Source of the DNA: a virus
Virus record (IMG/VR): IMGVR_UViG_3300043410_000291
Coordinates: 1-29,044 of that record
Length of the DNA: 29,044 bases
Reading direction: 5' to 3' (one strand)
In this document: positions 11,201-19,575 of the stretch, one piece after another
How positions within the stretch are numbered: position 1 is the stretch's first letter
How the letters are laid out: the number at the start of each line of letters is the position of its first letter
Program-made: the position numbers and the translations under genes
Notes under the pieces: model-generated
Database searches by the model: none
The model's input: only the letters and a program-made list of their open reading frames with translations
Told to the model about the DNA's origin: nothing

Positions 11201-11611
11201 TAGGTTCAAGTTATTGATATCACGAACTTGTTCGCTTGTGGACAACGCTGTAATTTTAATAAAACCCTGTCCAGCAAGGGTTCGTTTAGGTGTGTATGAT
11301 ACTAAGTTGGCAAGTTTGATAACTGAATCTCTACGTTCAGCCGTATCAATAAAGTTTTCACGAGCATTCATGTCACCACGGAAACTCATTGCTTGACCCA
11401 TGTAAGCCATTACGTCTAATAATGCGCTAAATTCGCTGGATTCGATGTAGTCGTTGAAGGTTTCGGGGTAATAGATTCGAAGGTAATCTACGAATGTCTT
11501 ACGCAGTGTTTCATAATCATAGCTTTGGAAGTCCGCTTGGCTATAATTTTTGTAGATTGATTTCCAATCATTAACACCGAAAATGCTTGATTGTCGTGAA
11601 CTTGTGGCCAT
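8249..11611 (-). CDS. 6: Baseplate wedge protein gp6
   Basis: This 1120-residue protein is the T4 gp6-type wedge component, which forms the inner ring of the baseplate (baseplate-J-like family). The N-terminal 150 residues are characteristic: IFGVNDWKSIYKNYSQADFQ, then an EFSALLDVMAYMGQAMSFR block and a DTAERRDSVIKLANLVSYTP block. T4 gp6 is about 660 residues, so this version carries several hundred extra residues, mostly central and C-terminal beta-rich sequence. The start is ATG 11611, with AAAGAG about 10 nt upstream and a GATAAATA late-promoter motif 18 nt before the ATG. It follows gp25 and precedes the giant gp7-position gene, as in T4 (25...6-7). Confidence 0.92.
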   Translation of the reverse strand: MATSSRQSSIFGVNDWKSIYKNYSQADFQSYDYETLRKTFVDYLRIYYPETFNDYIESSEFSALLDVMAYMGQAMSFRGDMNARENFIDTAERRDSVIKLANLVSYTPKRTLAGQGFIKITALSTSEQVRDINNLNLSNTTILWNDPANPNWQEQFNTVVNAALIDTQKVGKPGNSKTILNIKTDEYSIVLPTGALPTVPFGATVDGVAMNFEGVSVTSVDSDTVYEIPPGNATTFNITYRNDKLGYGSPNTGFFMYFKQGALQTYNFTVPEQISNQAVDINIQGINNEDTWLYEANSNTGTFTEWKQVESVYENANLQKLASGKKVFSVTSRTNDQVTYVFGDGVFSAIPVGNFFALVRSSNGLAYTIDPSEFQNITVSIPYVSRTGRQETLTLSLNLQLPISTAQPRETLAEIKQRAPQRYYTQNRMVNGEDYNNFPFTLYSSIIKSKAINRSSVGASRNFDLLDPSAKYSSTNDFADDGGLYENTNDGSSVFTASTTNDIVNFLTETLPSLLGSERAYQYYTQTCTRYVPDELNPVVYWHQTSNISGASSGYFYVTSPSTSPISVGIYAAGTVKYITDGAVIQFSAPAGYFFGPDNRLIAGLATSSDQTTLWTSVSSVVGDGFNAGDGNLNTGLGPVTLTNNIPQGAILTSIIPSLTNVFGTTLIQECVTKIRLNQNFTMVYDNSLLANQERWSTSASNNTGYFIKFQSLGSGRYQVSYRSVAYYFGSVYDVRFTFDRDKVIYDPSTGKLMQDFISILKTNSQPNSNYPLPRDKQVRIIGQTTESDGYVDDFSVEVSMSDLTKVGGFKDPDFFADVTGYIPGTSNYTRFCFFRRITDANLLSRYEMVPTSDVVYAYGTKADIGVIKYEYPVGQVYYAVLENKFYKSVNDTTSANIVNLELQADYSVSTGRQGLFFQYKHISGDTVRIDPATTNIIDLYLLTQTYYVQYQNWIRDTTGTVAEPSSPSINELSSSYTNINEYKMLSDSVVMNSAKFKPLFGDKAAPQLRATIKVIKAATTTASESEIKTAVLTEMNNYFSIDNWDFGDTFYFSELSAYLHSVIGDLVSSVVLVPNDPNLSFGDLYEIRSAPYEIFVNATQATDIAVISALTPSELQPNA

Positions 11612-11629
11612 ACTGTTGTCTCTTTATTG

Positions 11630-11637
11630 TATTTATC
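11630..11637 (-). promoter_or_regulatory. Late promoter motif GATAAATA for gp6
   Basis: Read leftward the sequence is GATAAATA, one mismatch from the T4 late -10 element TATAAATA, which is recognised by gp55-bearing RNA polymerase. The 18 nt spacer to the gp6 ATG leaves a leader of about 12 nt that includes AAAGAG. Confidence 0.7.
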
Positions 11638-11657
11638 ATAAAGAAAAACAGTGGTTT

Positions 11658-12107
11658 TTATGCAGGTATTGCTTTTCCTGATGTTTGATCGAATAGAATT
11701 GCTAGATTCTGTACCTCGTTGAATGGACTAATTGCTAGTTCTAATTCAAGTAAAATGCCGTTATCTTGGGGGTAAGATTGAACACTATTCAATATAATTC
11801 TAGGATCTTTACTAGCCATTCTACGGATCTCTGCTTCAATTTCAATTCTAACATCAAACGTATTTGGTTCAAACACAAAGCTCCAAAGACTTGTTCCGTA
11901 TTCGGGTCTTCCCGGCTTTTGTCCTTGCGGAATGTTCAATGAATTCAAGAAGTCTTGTATCACTAAATCTTGGTCAACTAACCTAAATTTCTTAGTAACT
12001 CTGATAGGATTGTTTATCGAGCCGGCGCCGCCATCTACTCCAGTGTTAACTTGAGTTGAGCGAACTGCTTCTAATTGTGCTGTACTAAAACCAAAATATG
12101 TTGCCAT
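11658..12107 (-). CDS. 25: Baseplate wedge protein gp25
   Basis: This 149-residue protein belongs to the GPW/gp25 family, conserved wedge proteins that dock on the sheath/baseplate junction. The visible core is GTSLWSFVFEPN, then RIEIEAEIRRMASKDPRI, then ILLELELAIS at the C-terminus. The frame runs upstream to a GTG at 12158, but that would overlap the spike gene and add 17 uncharacteristic residues. The ATG at 12107 (MATYFGFSTAQL) has AGGA 6 nt upstream and a late-promoter motif 16 nt upstream, so it is preferred. It lies 22 nt after the spike gene and 46 nt before gp6. Confidence 0.9.
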   Translation of the reverse strand: MATYFGFSTAQLEAVRSTQVNTGVDGGAGSINNPIRVTKKFRLVDQDLVIQDFLNSLNIPQGQKPGRPEYGTSLWSFVFEPNTFDVRIEIEAEIRRMASKDPRIILNSVQSYPQDNGILLELELAISPFNEVQNLAILFDQTSGKAIPA

Positions 12108-12123
12108 GATATATCCTATAATG

Positions 12124-12131
12124 TATTTATT
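12124..12131 (-). promoter_or_regulatory. Late promoter motif AATAAATA for gp25
   Basis: Read leftward, AATAAATA differs from TATAAATA at the first base only. It overlaps the TAA stop of the upstream spike gene and lies 16 nt before the preferred gp25 ATG, followed by an AGGA ribosome-binding site. Its position also supports the 12107 start. Confidence 0.6.
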
Positions 12132-15123
12132 AACTGACTGGTGGCACTTTGCTTGCACCGAAAGGAATCTTAGGAATTCTAACGTCTCCTAGCAACGCAG
12201 CAGACCTTTCTTCAATAGCCGCTGCTGAGAAAGTAGCATCAGCAACAGTCGGGGCTTTCTCGTCGCCTGGGCCGCCTAGTCCCATAGACGACAATGCTCC
12301 GTCTAACTTAGACTTTGCTGATGCTAGTAAGTCCTTAGATGCAAGACCATCTAATCCACCTGAGTTTAATAATTTGTCTTTCAACCCAGCAATGGATGTT
12401 CCTATCCCACTGATGCCTTTGCTGACCGAACTAGCAATGCCTGATAACGCACCGGTGACACTAGATAGGCCCGGAATTGAACTACTACTTGGAGCACTAG
12501 CATTTACGACATTACTAATTGATGCTGCCCCAGCCGGCAATCCCGGAATATTTGGAGTACCCGCAGTTGACGGTGCTGTTACTTTAGCTACTAGACCCTT
12601 AACTGTACTAGTAATTCCTGCGACTCCGCCTAATTTATCTGTCAATCCACCTGTAGCAGCACTTGCAATTTTATTCAAACTACTAGAGTTAGCTGACAAT
12701 GCTTTGCCCAATGAATCAGTAGCCGATCCAAATGCTGATTTGAGTTTGTCTCCCAATTCACTCATAGACGGTAATCCACTTGTTAATCCTTCTGTGTTCT
12801 TCTTCGCAACTTCAGTTGATTCTTGCTTAGAAGGTAATAGACTTTGAGGTATACCTGCCTTCAGTGCTTTGTAGCTATCGGCGATGCCACCAAATACGCC
12901 GGCGACTGCTCCTTTAGCACTATTGAGCAATGAAGATCCTGCACCCGACAAACTACTCATAGCTTTGTCAGCTAGACCGGATGCAAAATTACCACTAGAC
13001 ACTGCGCTGCTAGGAGACATTAGTGAATTAGCAAATCCTTTGATTTTTGATCCGGCTGCATCTGCTAAATTCATTGCACTTGACATTGCATTCTTTGCAA
13101 AATCAACCGTTGCTTTAACTCCAGCAGTTGCCGCACTCAATATCAAACCACCGGTTTGAGTAGGACTTTCTTTACCAGTAATCAACCCAGTCTTCTTCAA
13201 TGCAGCTTCACCTTGTGCTAACAATGAAGTAGCTGCGTTTGTTTGCGCTGGAGTACTTCCTGTAAATGCAGTCAATGTTTTAATTCCATCCTTACCTGTA
13301 AAGAATGTAGGTGCAAATGCTTTCTCTAACGGTGCGCCCGCTTGAATTGCTTTATTAATCGCAATGTCGGCGCCCGGTTTTAATGTTCCGGCGGCGCACA
13401 TCTGAGTTGGATTCATAGCCATTGCACCAACTGATGCAACTTTGGCACCATTAACATCAACTACACCTGCAGTAGCTTGAACTGCATTAGCAGCAGGCCC
13501 AGTGGCAGCATTTACTGCCATCTGAGATACCAATGTGCCAGATGTTGCTTTATCTAATGTTGGACTTGCTGCCTTTGCATTAGCAACCGTTGATGCAACT
13601 GCTGGACTAGTTTGTGTCATCGGGGCAGTAGATGCTGCGCTGTTTACCTCAGACACACCCTTTGATGGGGCAGCAGGTAGTTTAGCATCTGCGCTTGGAT
13701 TCACTTTTACATCTACACCCTGATTAGCATTTGCCCAAGGTGCATGTGCCGGAGCACGTGACGTAATACTCTTTAATATACCCGGTGCTGGTATATACCC
13801 TTTCGCAGCATCAGCCAAAGTATCAGTGTGTGCGATAACCGGGATAGGTGGAACATCAGCAGGTGATAACGATGCTGTACCTGTATTCAAATTAACCTTA
13901 CTACCGTTGATGAAAGTTTGTCCACCGCTAGCCAGACTAGCTTCGCCGGCGCCTGATATACCAACTTTGCCGGCAACCTTGACAGTATGATCTCCTTTGG
14001 TTTGATGCTTGAACAATGTACCAGTAAGCATCGAAGTTGTTTCCGTACTTTCTACTTTTATGTTCTTTGCAGCGATGTTCAAGTCTTTAGCTGCGTTGAT
14101 GTTTATGTTCTTGTCAGCATGTAAATTCAAATCACCCTGAGTTCTAATGTTAACTGAGTTAGTAGAGTACATATCAATTGTACCCTCTTTGCCCATTTCA
14201 ATATAACTTTGTCCGTTAGCATGGATAATAAACAACGTCTGTGCATAGTCGTTCATCATAATCATATGACCACTAGATGTACGCAATCTAGTTAGCTGGT
14301 CTCTACCCTGGGCATCACCGTCATCCATTACAATCGAATGGCCACCGGTGCGACCAATAACTTTAAACACAGAATCACTAGCTGTACTGTCTATTGCTTC
14401 GCTGATTGTTTCATCGTCATATCCACCTGAATAGATAGGTCTACCTGGAGTACTCATACCAAATACTCTGCTAGGACTTTCACGCACACTGCTACTAGAG
14501 ATTGCACCTCTGTCAGGATCACGCAATAATCCTTGCTTATTCAAAATAGCTGCTTGATAGCTGTGTATAGGTCTAGGTTCATCTGCTGGCGTTGGACTGT
14601 TGCTTTGCTTTTTGTTAGCATCATTATACTCGCTAACTGGTAATCTCACTGCACCACCATAACTTTCAGCTTCACCTGCGTTTGGAATAACATTGCTGCT
14701 TGCTCCTACAGCAGGAACCATGTGAGTCAAACTAGGCTGAGGTATTCCACCTATGTAGTAACCCATAAGAGGATCACCGTTGATGAATATACATATTACT
14801 TCTGAATCTAAATCAGGGGGCGTAGCCCAGAACCCGTAACTGTTTCTGTTTCCAACATATGTACCGTGTGCATCAGGACTACCCGTGTTCGGTGTGTTGC
14901 CAAAGAATGGACTTAGATAACTAACTGTAGTCCAGTTATCAGGGTTATTAGAATCAGGTCCTTGCAATCTATTCAACTGCACTTGAATCTTACCGGAACG
15001 CAAAGGATCTATATTGTTTTTTACAATACCTACGATCGGATGTGGGTATAACGTTGCGCCGCCTCGGTCATCTTTAAAGTCGCTCGTTGCGCCCCGTTGC
15101 TTAATAAAATCTTCATTAGCCAT
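12130..15123 (-). CDS. 5: Baseplate hub/central spike protein, gp5/Vgr type, with long C-terminal extension
   Basis: This 997-residue protein corresponds to the gp5-type spike at the centre of the baseplate. Residues about 25-135 look like the OB-fold domain (YPHPIVGIVKNNIDPLRSGK, then ICIFINGDPLMGYYIGG). Residues about 250-410 are spike-like, with RTGGHSIVMDDGD and then short beta-helix repeats such as GDLNLHADKNININAAKDLN. I see no T4-type lysozyme domain between these two parts. After the helix there are about 585 residues rich in Ala, Ser, Gly, Lys and Thr, including a more compact stretch around 575-690 (QMCAAGTLKPGADIAINKAI), ending in KIPFGASKVPPVS. The ribosome-binding sequence AAGGAAG sits in the last codons of the preceding gene, whose TAA ends 2 nt before this ATG. 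Assignment is by domain order and neighbours. Confidence 0.85.
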   Translation of the reverse strand: MANEDFIKQRGATSDFKDDRGGATLYPHPIVGIVKNNIDPLRSGKIQVQLNRLQGPDSNNPDNWTTVSYLSPFFGNTPNTGSPDAHGTYVGNRNSYGFWATPPDLDSEVICIFINGDPLMGYYIGGIPQPSLTHMVPAVGASSNVIPNAGEAESYGGAVRLPVSEYNDANKKQSNSPTPADEPRPIHSYQAAILNKQGLLRDPDRGAISSSSVRESPSRVFGMSTPGRPIYSGGYDDETISEAIDSTASDSVFKVIGRTGGHSIVMDDGDAQGRDQLTRLRTSSGHMIMMNDYAQTLFIIHANGQSYIEMGKEGTIDMYSTNSVNIRTQGDLNLHADKNININAAKDLNIAAKNIKVESTETTSMLTGTLFKHQTKGDHTVKVAGKVGISGAGEASLASGGQTFINGSKVNLNTGTASLSPADVPPIPVIAHTDTLADAAKGYIPAPGILKSITSRAPAHAPWANANQGVDVKVNPSADAKLPAAPSKGVSEVNSAASTAPMTQTSPAVASTVANAKAASPTLDKATSGTLVSQMAVNAATGPAANAVQATAGVVDVNGAKVASVGAMAMNPTQMCAAGTLKPGADIAINKAIQAGAPLEKAFAPTFFTGKDGIKTLTAFTGSTPAQTNAATSLLAQGEAALKKTGLITGKESPTQTGGLILSAATAGVKATVDFAKNAMSSAMNLADAAGSKIKGFANSLMSPSSAVSSGNFASGLADKAMSSLSGAGSSLLNSAKGAVAGVFGGIADSYKALKAGIPQSLLPSKQESTEVAKKNTEGLTSGLPSMSELGDKLKSAFGSATDSLGKALSANSSSLNKIASAATGGLTDKLGGVAGITSTVKGLVAKVTAPSTAGTPNIPGLPAGAASISNVVNASAPSSSSIPGLSSVTGALSGIASSVSKGISGIGTSIAGLKDKLLNSGGLDGLASKDLLASAKSKLDGALSSMGLGGPGDEKAPTVADATFSAAAIEERSAALLGDVRIPKIPFGASKVPPVS

Positions 15124-15125
15124 TG

Positions 15126-17762
15126 TTATCTTCCTTGTGAGCCTCGGCCCTTACCTGCGTTTTGTCCTGAACCAAATAGTTTACTTAACCACGATTCTTT
15201 GTTAGTAGGTGCTTCACGTTCCTGAGACGGTGCCGGTGTCGCTGTACTTGGTTTAGGTGTAGTATCTACATAATCATCTGACGGTGCAACTGATTTGAAT
15301 GTTGCCGGAGCTGCCGCTGCTGCATTAGCCTCTTTACTTGCATCTTTAAATGATTTACCTGCAAGAGCTGGTGCCGGTTCTACCTTCTCCTCAGCTGGAG
15401 TTGTCTTTCTAGTATCAGTGGTCGTTTTCGTTTTATCGTCACGTTTGCTTGGGTCATCTTTAGTATTCTTCTTATCACCAAAGTTAGGCAAGATCGTTTT
15501 CAGATCCTGTGTGAACACACCTCTACTAAACTTGCTTACAACTTTCATAAGCATATAAACCATTCTACCTTGCGTCATCTTTTCGATTTCAGCTGGATAG
15601 TCCCAAAACATAATGTTCTCATTAGGCTTCAATATACCAGTCGTGTTATCATAATCTTCAACTTGGCTAAACCCTATCTCAATAAAGACTTGTCCACTAC
15701 TAGCGTTAATCGTGTAATCTTCACCGTACCATTGTTTAAACGATGTTGTTATAGATCCGGCTTCAGTTGGCATCAAATAATCAGGATCACCTAATATCTT
15801 AATCTGAGCCTTGACTTGATCTCCTGGGCTATATAAGAATGTTTTTAGTTCGTTCTGTAACTCAAACTTACCCGGCAACTTACCAGTTGGGTCTGCACCT
15901 TGCCCTGGGCCCGGATTGTTAGGAGTTTTGTTTGCGGGTTTGTTATTTGCTGCATCACTAGACAATGCACTAGTCAAATAATACAATAGGTTATATTGCA
16001 TTTCATAATTCAATACTTCTGTGTTTTCTCCGCTATACCAATACTTGTAAATTTTATGTGGGCCATAATATGTTGTTGGTGCCCCGGTTACTAATGAACG
16101 AACATATGGAATTTGATACTTCTGAATAATGTAAGTTATGCTATATGCAAAGTCTTGACGAATTTCATCAAACCCTTTAATCTTAACGTGGGTTCTTACA
16201 TTGTACCAATATAACTTTTTAGGATTAGCATTTTCATTAAAAGACTCATCATTCTCTTGTACTTCTTGAACTTCTTCTTTGTCGAACACTTTCATTGCAT
16301 CTCTAAGATATGTACTTTGTGTAATGATTTGGTCGATTGCAGTAAGAATGGGCGTGCCTTCAGCTATCTTAATTGTTCGTTTGCCCTTTGATACAGTAGT
16401 TGCGCTGGGGCCCTGTGATGTTCTTACGTTCGATGGGCCAGATGCCATCGGGGCAAAGTTCTTTACATAAAAATCCTTATCAACAAGCAATGCTTCACCG
16501 ATCCCAGATTCTGGTTGAAACACAACGTTATAGTCGTCATCAATCATCTGTTTCTTTTCTTTTTCAGATTTATTAGTGATGCTTTTTTGTTGTTCATTTA
16601 TCTTGTCAAACAATCCTGACCCTTTGCCACCTAGTGCTGCCTCTACTGTGTCGGCTGATATACTGAAACCAGTCTTAACAACACCTCGTTTAACACCCAA
16701 ACCAACTTGTTCATTCATTAACTTGGCAGTTACATCATACACCGTAACTTTGTTTTCCATTTTGAATGTTAGTTTAGTAATCACAATAGGGAACGCTCGT
16801 TCAAATGCAGCGTTTGTGTCAGTCTTTGTTCCACTGACGCCATCATCCACTGGTTCTGTCACTGGATTTCCGTTACTATCATATCCGTAAAATCTTACAA
16901 CCAATAAGAATGGACTCATCAACGCTTCAGTCTGTTGAGCTATACTTCTTTTAATACCTGCACGTTGTTGCAAATCTACTTCTGCTTTTACTAAACGAGA
17001 AGGGAATGTCATGCCGTACGGTTCATACAATTTAAATTTGAAATCAGATTGATTGCCCGCAGTTGACGTTTCTTTCGCATTCGTCAATGTTGTAATTTCT
17101 AAATCATCAATACCAAAATCAAACTCGAAATACTTATTTCTTGGACTATCTAATTCTTTAGATACGCCGGCGCTTTGAACAATAAGTTCTAAGTCTTTAG
17201 TGATCCATCTGTCATTCTCATAGAAGCTATTATAAGCATCAGGAGTGATTGCATACAAACTTAACTTATATGTCACACTACTGAACTTACTTAATGGATT
17301 ATACTGTCGTTTGTTTGGCTTAGAATTAGCGTCGGTGTTTGACGCAACTTCTTTTTGTAGTGGAGTGCCGTCGGGAGCAAGCGATGAAGATGTAGTAGCT
17401 GCGTCTGTATTATTTGATAAGGTCTGACTCTTTGATGTGATGGCATCATCTGGTGGAACTTCACCGATTACCTTTGGCTTGTTAAGTTCAGATTCTTTGA
17501 AGACTTGCGGTGTTGGTGTTTTGCCGGCTGCAATATTCTGTTCAATCAGAGTAATATATCCAGCAACATCATTGCTTATAGTATCTGCACTGTCATAGCC
17601 GCCGGCACTATAACCTTCAGCGACATACGGTGCCAAAGATGACTGTAAACCTTGCAATTGACCTAGTATAGCAGGGTCGGCATTTCCCGCAGCACGTGAT
17701 GCCGAAGTAATAGCCTTATAATTAGCTATAAGGTTTCTGAATTCAGTGGTTGATGTTGCCAT
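15126..17762 (-). CDS. Baseplate hub-like structural protein (gp27-position candidate)
   Basis: This 878-residue structural protein has a Ser/Thr/Asn-rich N-terminal 160 residues and a folded core from about 160 to 770. The core includes KFSSVTYKLSLYAITPDAYN, EFDFGIDDLEITTLTNAK and, near its end, MVYMLMKVVSKFSRGVFTQD. A Lys/Pro/Ala-rich tail of about 100 residues follows. It sits between gp53 and the gp5-type spike. In contractile tails the spike is carried by a gp27-type hub protein, and the core's beta-rich style and final motif are compatible with such a hub, but I cannot prove homology by eye. The start ATG 17762 lies one base after the gp53 stop (TAAGATG), and the stop is 2 nt before the spike ATG, so the three genes are probably translationally coupled. 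Confidence 0.6.
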   Translation of the reverse strand: MATSTTEFRNLIANYKAITSASRAAGNADPAILGQLQGLQSSLAPYVAEGYSAGGYDSADTISNDVAGYITLIEQNIAAGKTPTPQVFKESELNKPKVIGEVPPDDAITSKSQTLSNNTDAATTSSSLAPDGTPLQKEVASNTDANSKPNKRQYNPLSKFSSVTYKLSLYAITPDAYNSFYENDRWITKDLELIVQSAGVSKELDSPRNKYFEFDFGIDDLEITTLTNAKETSTAGNQSDFKFKLYEPYGMTFPSRLVKAEVDLQQRAGIKRSIAQQTEALMSPFLLVVRFYGYDSNGNPVTEPVDDGVSGTKTDTNAAFERAFPIVITKLTFKMENKVTVYDVTAKLMNEQVGLGVKRGVVKTGFSISADTVEAALGGKGSGLFDKINEQQKSITNKSEKEKKQMIDDDYNVVFQPESGIGEALLVDKDFYVKNFAPMASGPSNVRTSQGPSATTVSKGKRTIKIAEGTPILTAIDQIITQSTYLRDAMKVFDKEEVQEVQENDESFNENANPKKLYWYNVRTHVKIKGFDEIRQDFAYSITYIIQKYQIPYVRSLVTGAPTTYYGPHKIYKYWYSGENTEVLNYEMQYNLLYYLTSALSSDAANNKPANKTPNNPGPGQGADPTGKLPGKFELQNELKTFLYSPGDQVKAQIKILGDPDYLMPTEAGSITTSFKQWYGEDYTINASSGQVFIEIGFSQVEDYDNTTGILKPNENIMFWDYPAEIEKMTQGRMVYMLMKVVSKFSRGVFTQDLKTILPNFGDKKNTKDDPSKRDDKTKTTTDTRKTTPAEEKVEPAPALAGKSFKDASKEANAAAAAPATFKSVAPSDDYVDTTPKPSTATPAPSQEREAPTNKESWLSKLFGSGQNAGKGRGSQGR

Positions 17763-17763
17763 C

Positions 17764-18066
17764 TTATATTCCTAACGCAGTCTTCAATACAGGTAGTTGT
17801 GGAATGTATATACTTGCACCTGTTACAAAATCGAACAAGGGATCTACTAGTTTGTTTGGGTTTCGTTGTGCGAATACCCACCATAAATTACCATCTTCAT
17901 ACAAGTCATATGCAAGTAGATCAGGTCTCAAATGATAAGTGGGAGTGATTTCCCAAAGCATATCATTAGGGTTTAACGGAATGGGTCTGTTCGTCATAAA
18001 ATCTAAGTACTGGTTGTTGTACGTAGGTGTTAGATAATATGGACTTGATTGTGTATAACTAGGCAT
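17764..18066 (-). CDS. 53: Baseplate wedge protein gp53
   Basis: This 100-residue protein closely matches the gp53-type wedge protein that helps close the wedge and attach wedges to the hub. Recognisable parts are LLAYDLYEDGNLWWVFAQRN and DPLFDFVTGASIYIPQ, a LysM-like pattern typical of the family, preceded by NDMLWEITPTYHLRPD. The frame runs two codons further, to a TTG at 18072, but the ATG at 18066 overlaps the stop of the preceding gene as TAATG. That is a standard coupling arrangement, so I chose it. Confidence 0.9.
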   Translation of the reverse strand: MPSYTQSSPYYLTPTYNNQYLDFMTNRPIPLNPNDMLWEITPTYHLRPDLLAYDLYEDGNLWWVFAQRNPNKLVDPLFDFVTGASIYIPQLPVLKTALGI

Positions 18067-19457
18067 TACCAAATACCTCCTTTAATTAGTTTACCTTTTG
18101 CGTACTCAGTCACGCTGAAGTTATTAGCTATATCGTAGCGAGTAACAACTGGTACTAATCCCAACTGTATACTTAATTTAGTCGGAACATATGTTGCTTG
18201 ACTATTTGACAATTGACTGAATGTTGGTTCACTACTAATTCCGCCCTTGTTCAACTTACTTGATCCTAGTCTGAACAATGAACTCAATGAGAACCCTTTA
18301 CTAGTAGCTGCCGGAGCAGAACCATATGACCCAACGTTCTGACCAGCCCATTGGGTTGTGCTACCTGCTCTAATATAATCTACATCGTTAGGTAAATTGT
18401 ACGCAAAACTTGTAACTAATAATGGGTGGTCACTGTATTGATATTGACCGTAACCAGACAAGTAGCATAACGGAGGAGGAGTACCTGCTCTTGGATTAGC
18501 ATCTTTACCGTAAAACATTTTTGTAACAGATTTAAAGAAATGAATCACAGCTAACATATACAACGCTTCTGTTGTATCTTGCGCTGTAAAATCTGCTTGG
18601 ATAGATAGTTCATCCACTGAACTATTCTTATAGAAATATTGCTTGTAGTTAGTGTGGACGATATCGCTAGGATCGTAGTTTGCACGATATGAACTACTGA
18701 TTGCAGGCGTATATGGGAAGATGACTCCGCCGGTTGCTTTAAGCGGAAATAATAAGTCACCTTGTTTACAGCTTGGGTCATTATACAAATATGTTGCACC
18801 TTGTGCTAATTGTAATTTAACTCGCCAATCTTCTTGTTGTCTTGCGTTTCGTTGAACTGATTCAACTGCCTTTGCACGTACTGCGTTTACACTCGTAGCC
18901 GTCCAATTACCCTCCGGGTTGCCGGCTGCTGCTTCTTCTTTTGCAAGCTGTGCTCTATTATCTGCTTGCTGTTTTTCTAATTCGGCTTTAGCTTCTTTAG
19001 TTAACTGTGGATCATCAGTTGCATCAATTACTGTTTGTTCAGTTGGGCTCGGACTATCTTCAGTGCGCTGGGCATCTAACGCAGCTTGCATTGGATCATC
19101 TGCCACTGTTTTCTGAGCAGCTTCATTTTCTTGTTGAGCAGCAGCGGCAGCAGCGATTCCTTCTTTATCAACAGTAGCCGGAACATCAGCCTGTATTTTT
19201 TTGTTAGCGTCAATTGCTGCCAATTGCGCCGCAGTTTTTTCTTCTTGTGCTATTACTTCAGGTGTTTTGGGGTTGTTGGCATTTTGGATGGCAGCTGCTG
19301 CTTGAATGCCGGCAAGGTCAACTGTCCCCTGAGCAACGGGATTTACTGTTTTGTTAGCTTCAATTCTTGCCAAGGCTGCGGCTACTTCAGGATCCGCTTT
19401 TTCAATCCCGCCCTGTGCTGCTGCGGCAGCTTTAATACCTTCTAAGTCTATTGCCAT
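18066..19457 (-). CDS. Tail tube cap/initiator-like baseplate protein with Ala-rich repeat N-terminus (gp48/gp54-like candidate)
   Basis: This 463-residue protein is the first gene of the leftward late operon. Residues 1-120 contain about two and a half degenerate repeats beginning DLEGIKAAAAAQ (4), DLAGIQAAAAIQ (47) and DKEGIAAAAAAQ (97). Each of the first two also carries a LARIEANK/LAAIDANK segment. A charged Gln/Glu/Ala-rich stretch follows, to about residue 205. The folded C-terminal part has GGVIFPYTPAISSSYRANYD, HTNYKQYFYKNSSVDELSIQ and YMLAVIHFFKSVTKMFYGKD. This pattern of tube-like strands plus a helix resembles tail-tube-related proteins, so gp48 or gp54 is my best guess; T4 has no such repeat tail. 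The start ATG 19457 has AAAGG about 12 nt upstream and a GATAAATA motif 24 nt upstream. Confidence 0.55.
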   Translation of the reverse strand: MAIDLEGIKAAAAAQGGIEKADPEVAAALARIEANKTVNPVAQGTVDLAGIQAAAAIQNANNPKTPEVIAQEEKTAAQLAAIDANKKIQADVPATVDKEGIAAAAAAQQENEAAQKTVADDPMQAALDAQRTEDSPSPTEQTVIDATDDPQLTKEAKAELEKQQADNRAQLAKEEAAAGNPEGNWTATSVNAVRAKAVESVQRNARQQEDWRVKLQLAQGATYLYNDPSCKQGDLLFPLKATGGVIFPYTPAISSSYRANYDPSDIVHTNYKQYFYKNSSVDELSIQADFTAQDTTEALYMLAVIHFFKSVTKMFYGKDANPRAGTPPPLCYLSGYGQYQYSDHPLLVTSFAYNLPNDVDYIRAGSTTQWAGQNVGSYGSAPAATSKGFSLSSLFRLGSSKLNKGGISSEPTFSQLSNSQATYVPTKLSIQLGLVPVVTRYDIANNFSVTEYAKGKLIKGGIW

Positions 19458-19481
19458 TGTGTTTAAACCTTTACTAAATAG

Positions 19482-19489
19482 TATTTATC
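19482..19489 (-). promoter_or_regulatory. Late promoter motif GATAAATA for the leftward baseplate operon
   Basis: Read leftward, GATAAATA lies 24 nt before the ATG of the first gene in the baseplate block, with AAAGG in the leader. It is the same 8-mer found before gp6 and gp20, so it is probably this phage's form of the T4 late -10 box. Confidence 0.7.
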
Positions 19490-19521
19490 GCATCAAAAAT
19501 ACCCGTTTTTTACTATTATCG

Positions 19522-19550
19522 TTGCATTTTTACAACGAAAGTAGTACAAT
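19522..19550 (+). promoter_or_regulatory. Sigma70-like promoter for gp55
   Basis: TTGCAT (19522-19527) and TACAAT (19545-19550) are separated by 17 nt. The -10 box is one base off TATAAT, but the -35 matches only TTG. It lies 25 nt before the gp55 ATG. A host-type promoter suits a gene that must be expressed before late transcription. Confidence 0.5.
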
Positions 19551-19575
19551 AGTATCAACATAATAACGGAGAACT

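Noticed and set aside
12108-12158. Longer gp25 start at GTG 12158.
   Set aside because: It adds 17 unfamiliar residues, overlaps the spike gene and ignores the AGGA and late promoter placed before ATG 12107.
18067-18072. gp53 start at TTG 18072.
   Set aside because: ATG 18066 overlaps the upstream stop as TAATG, a more usual coupled start.
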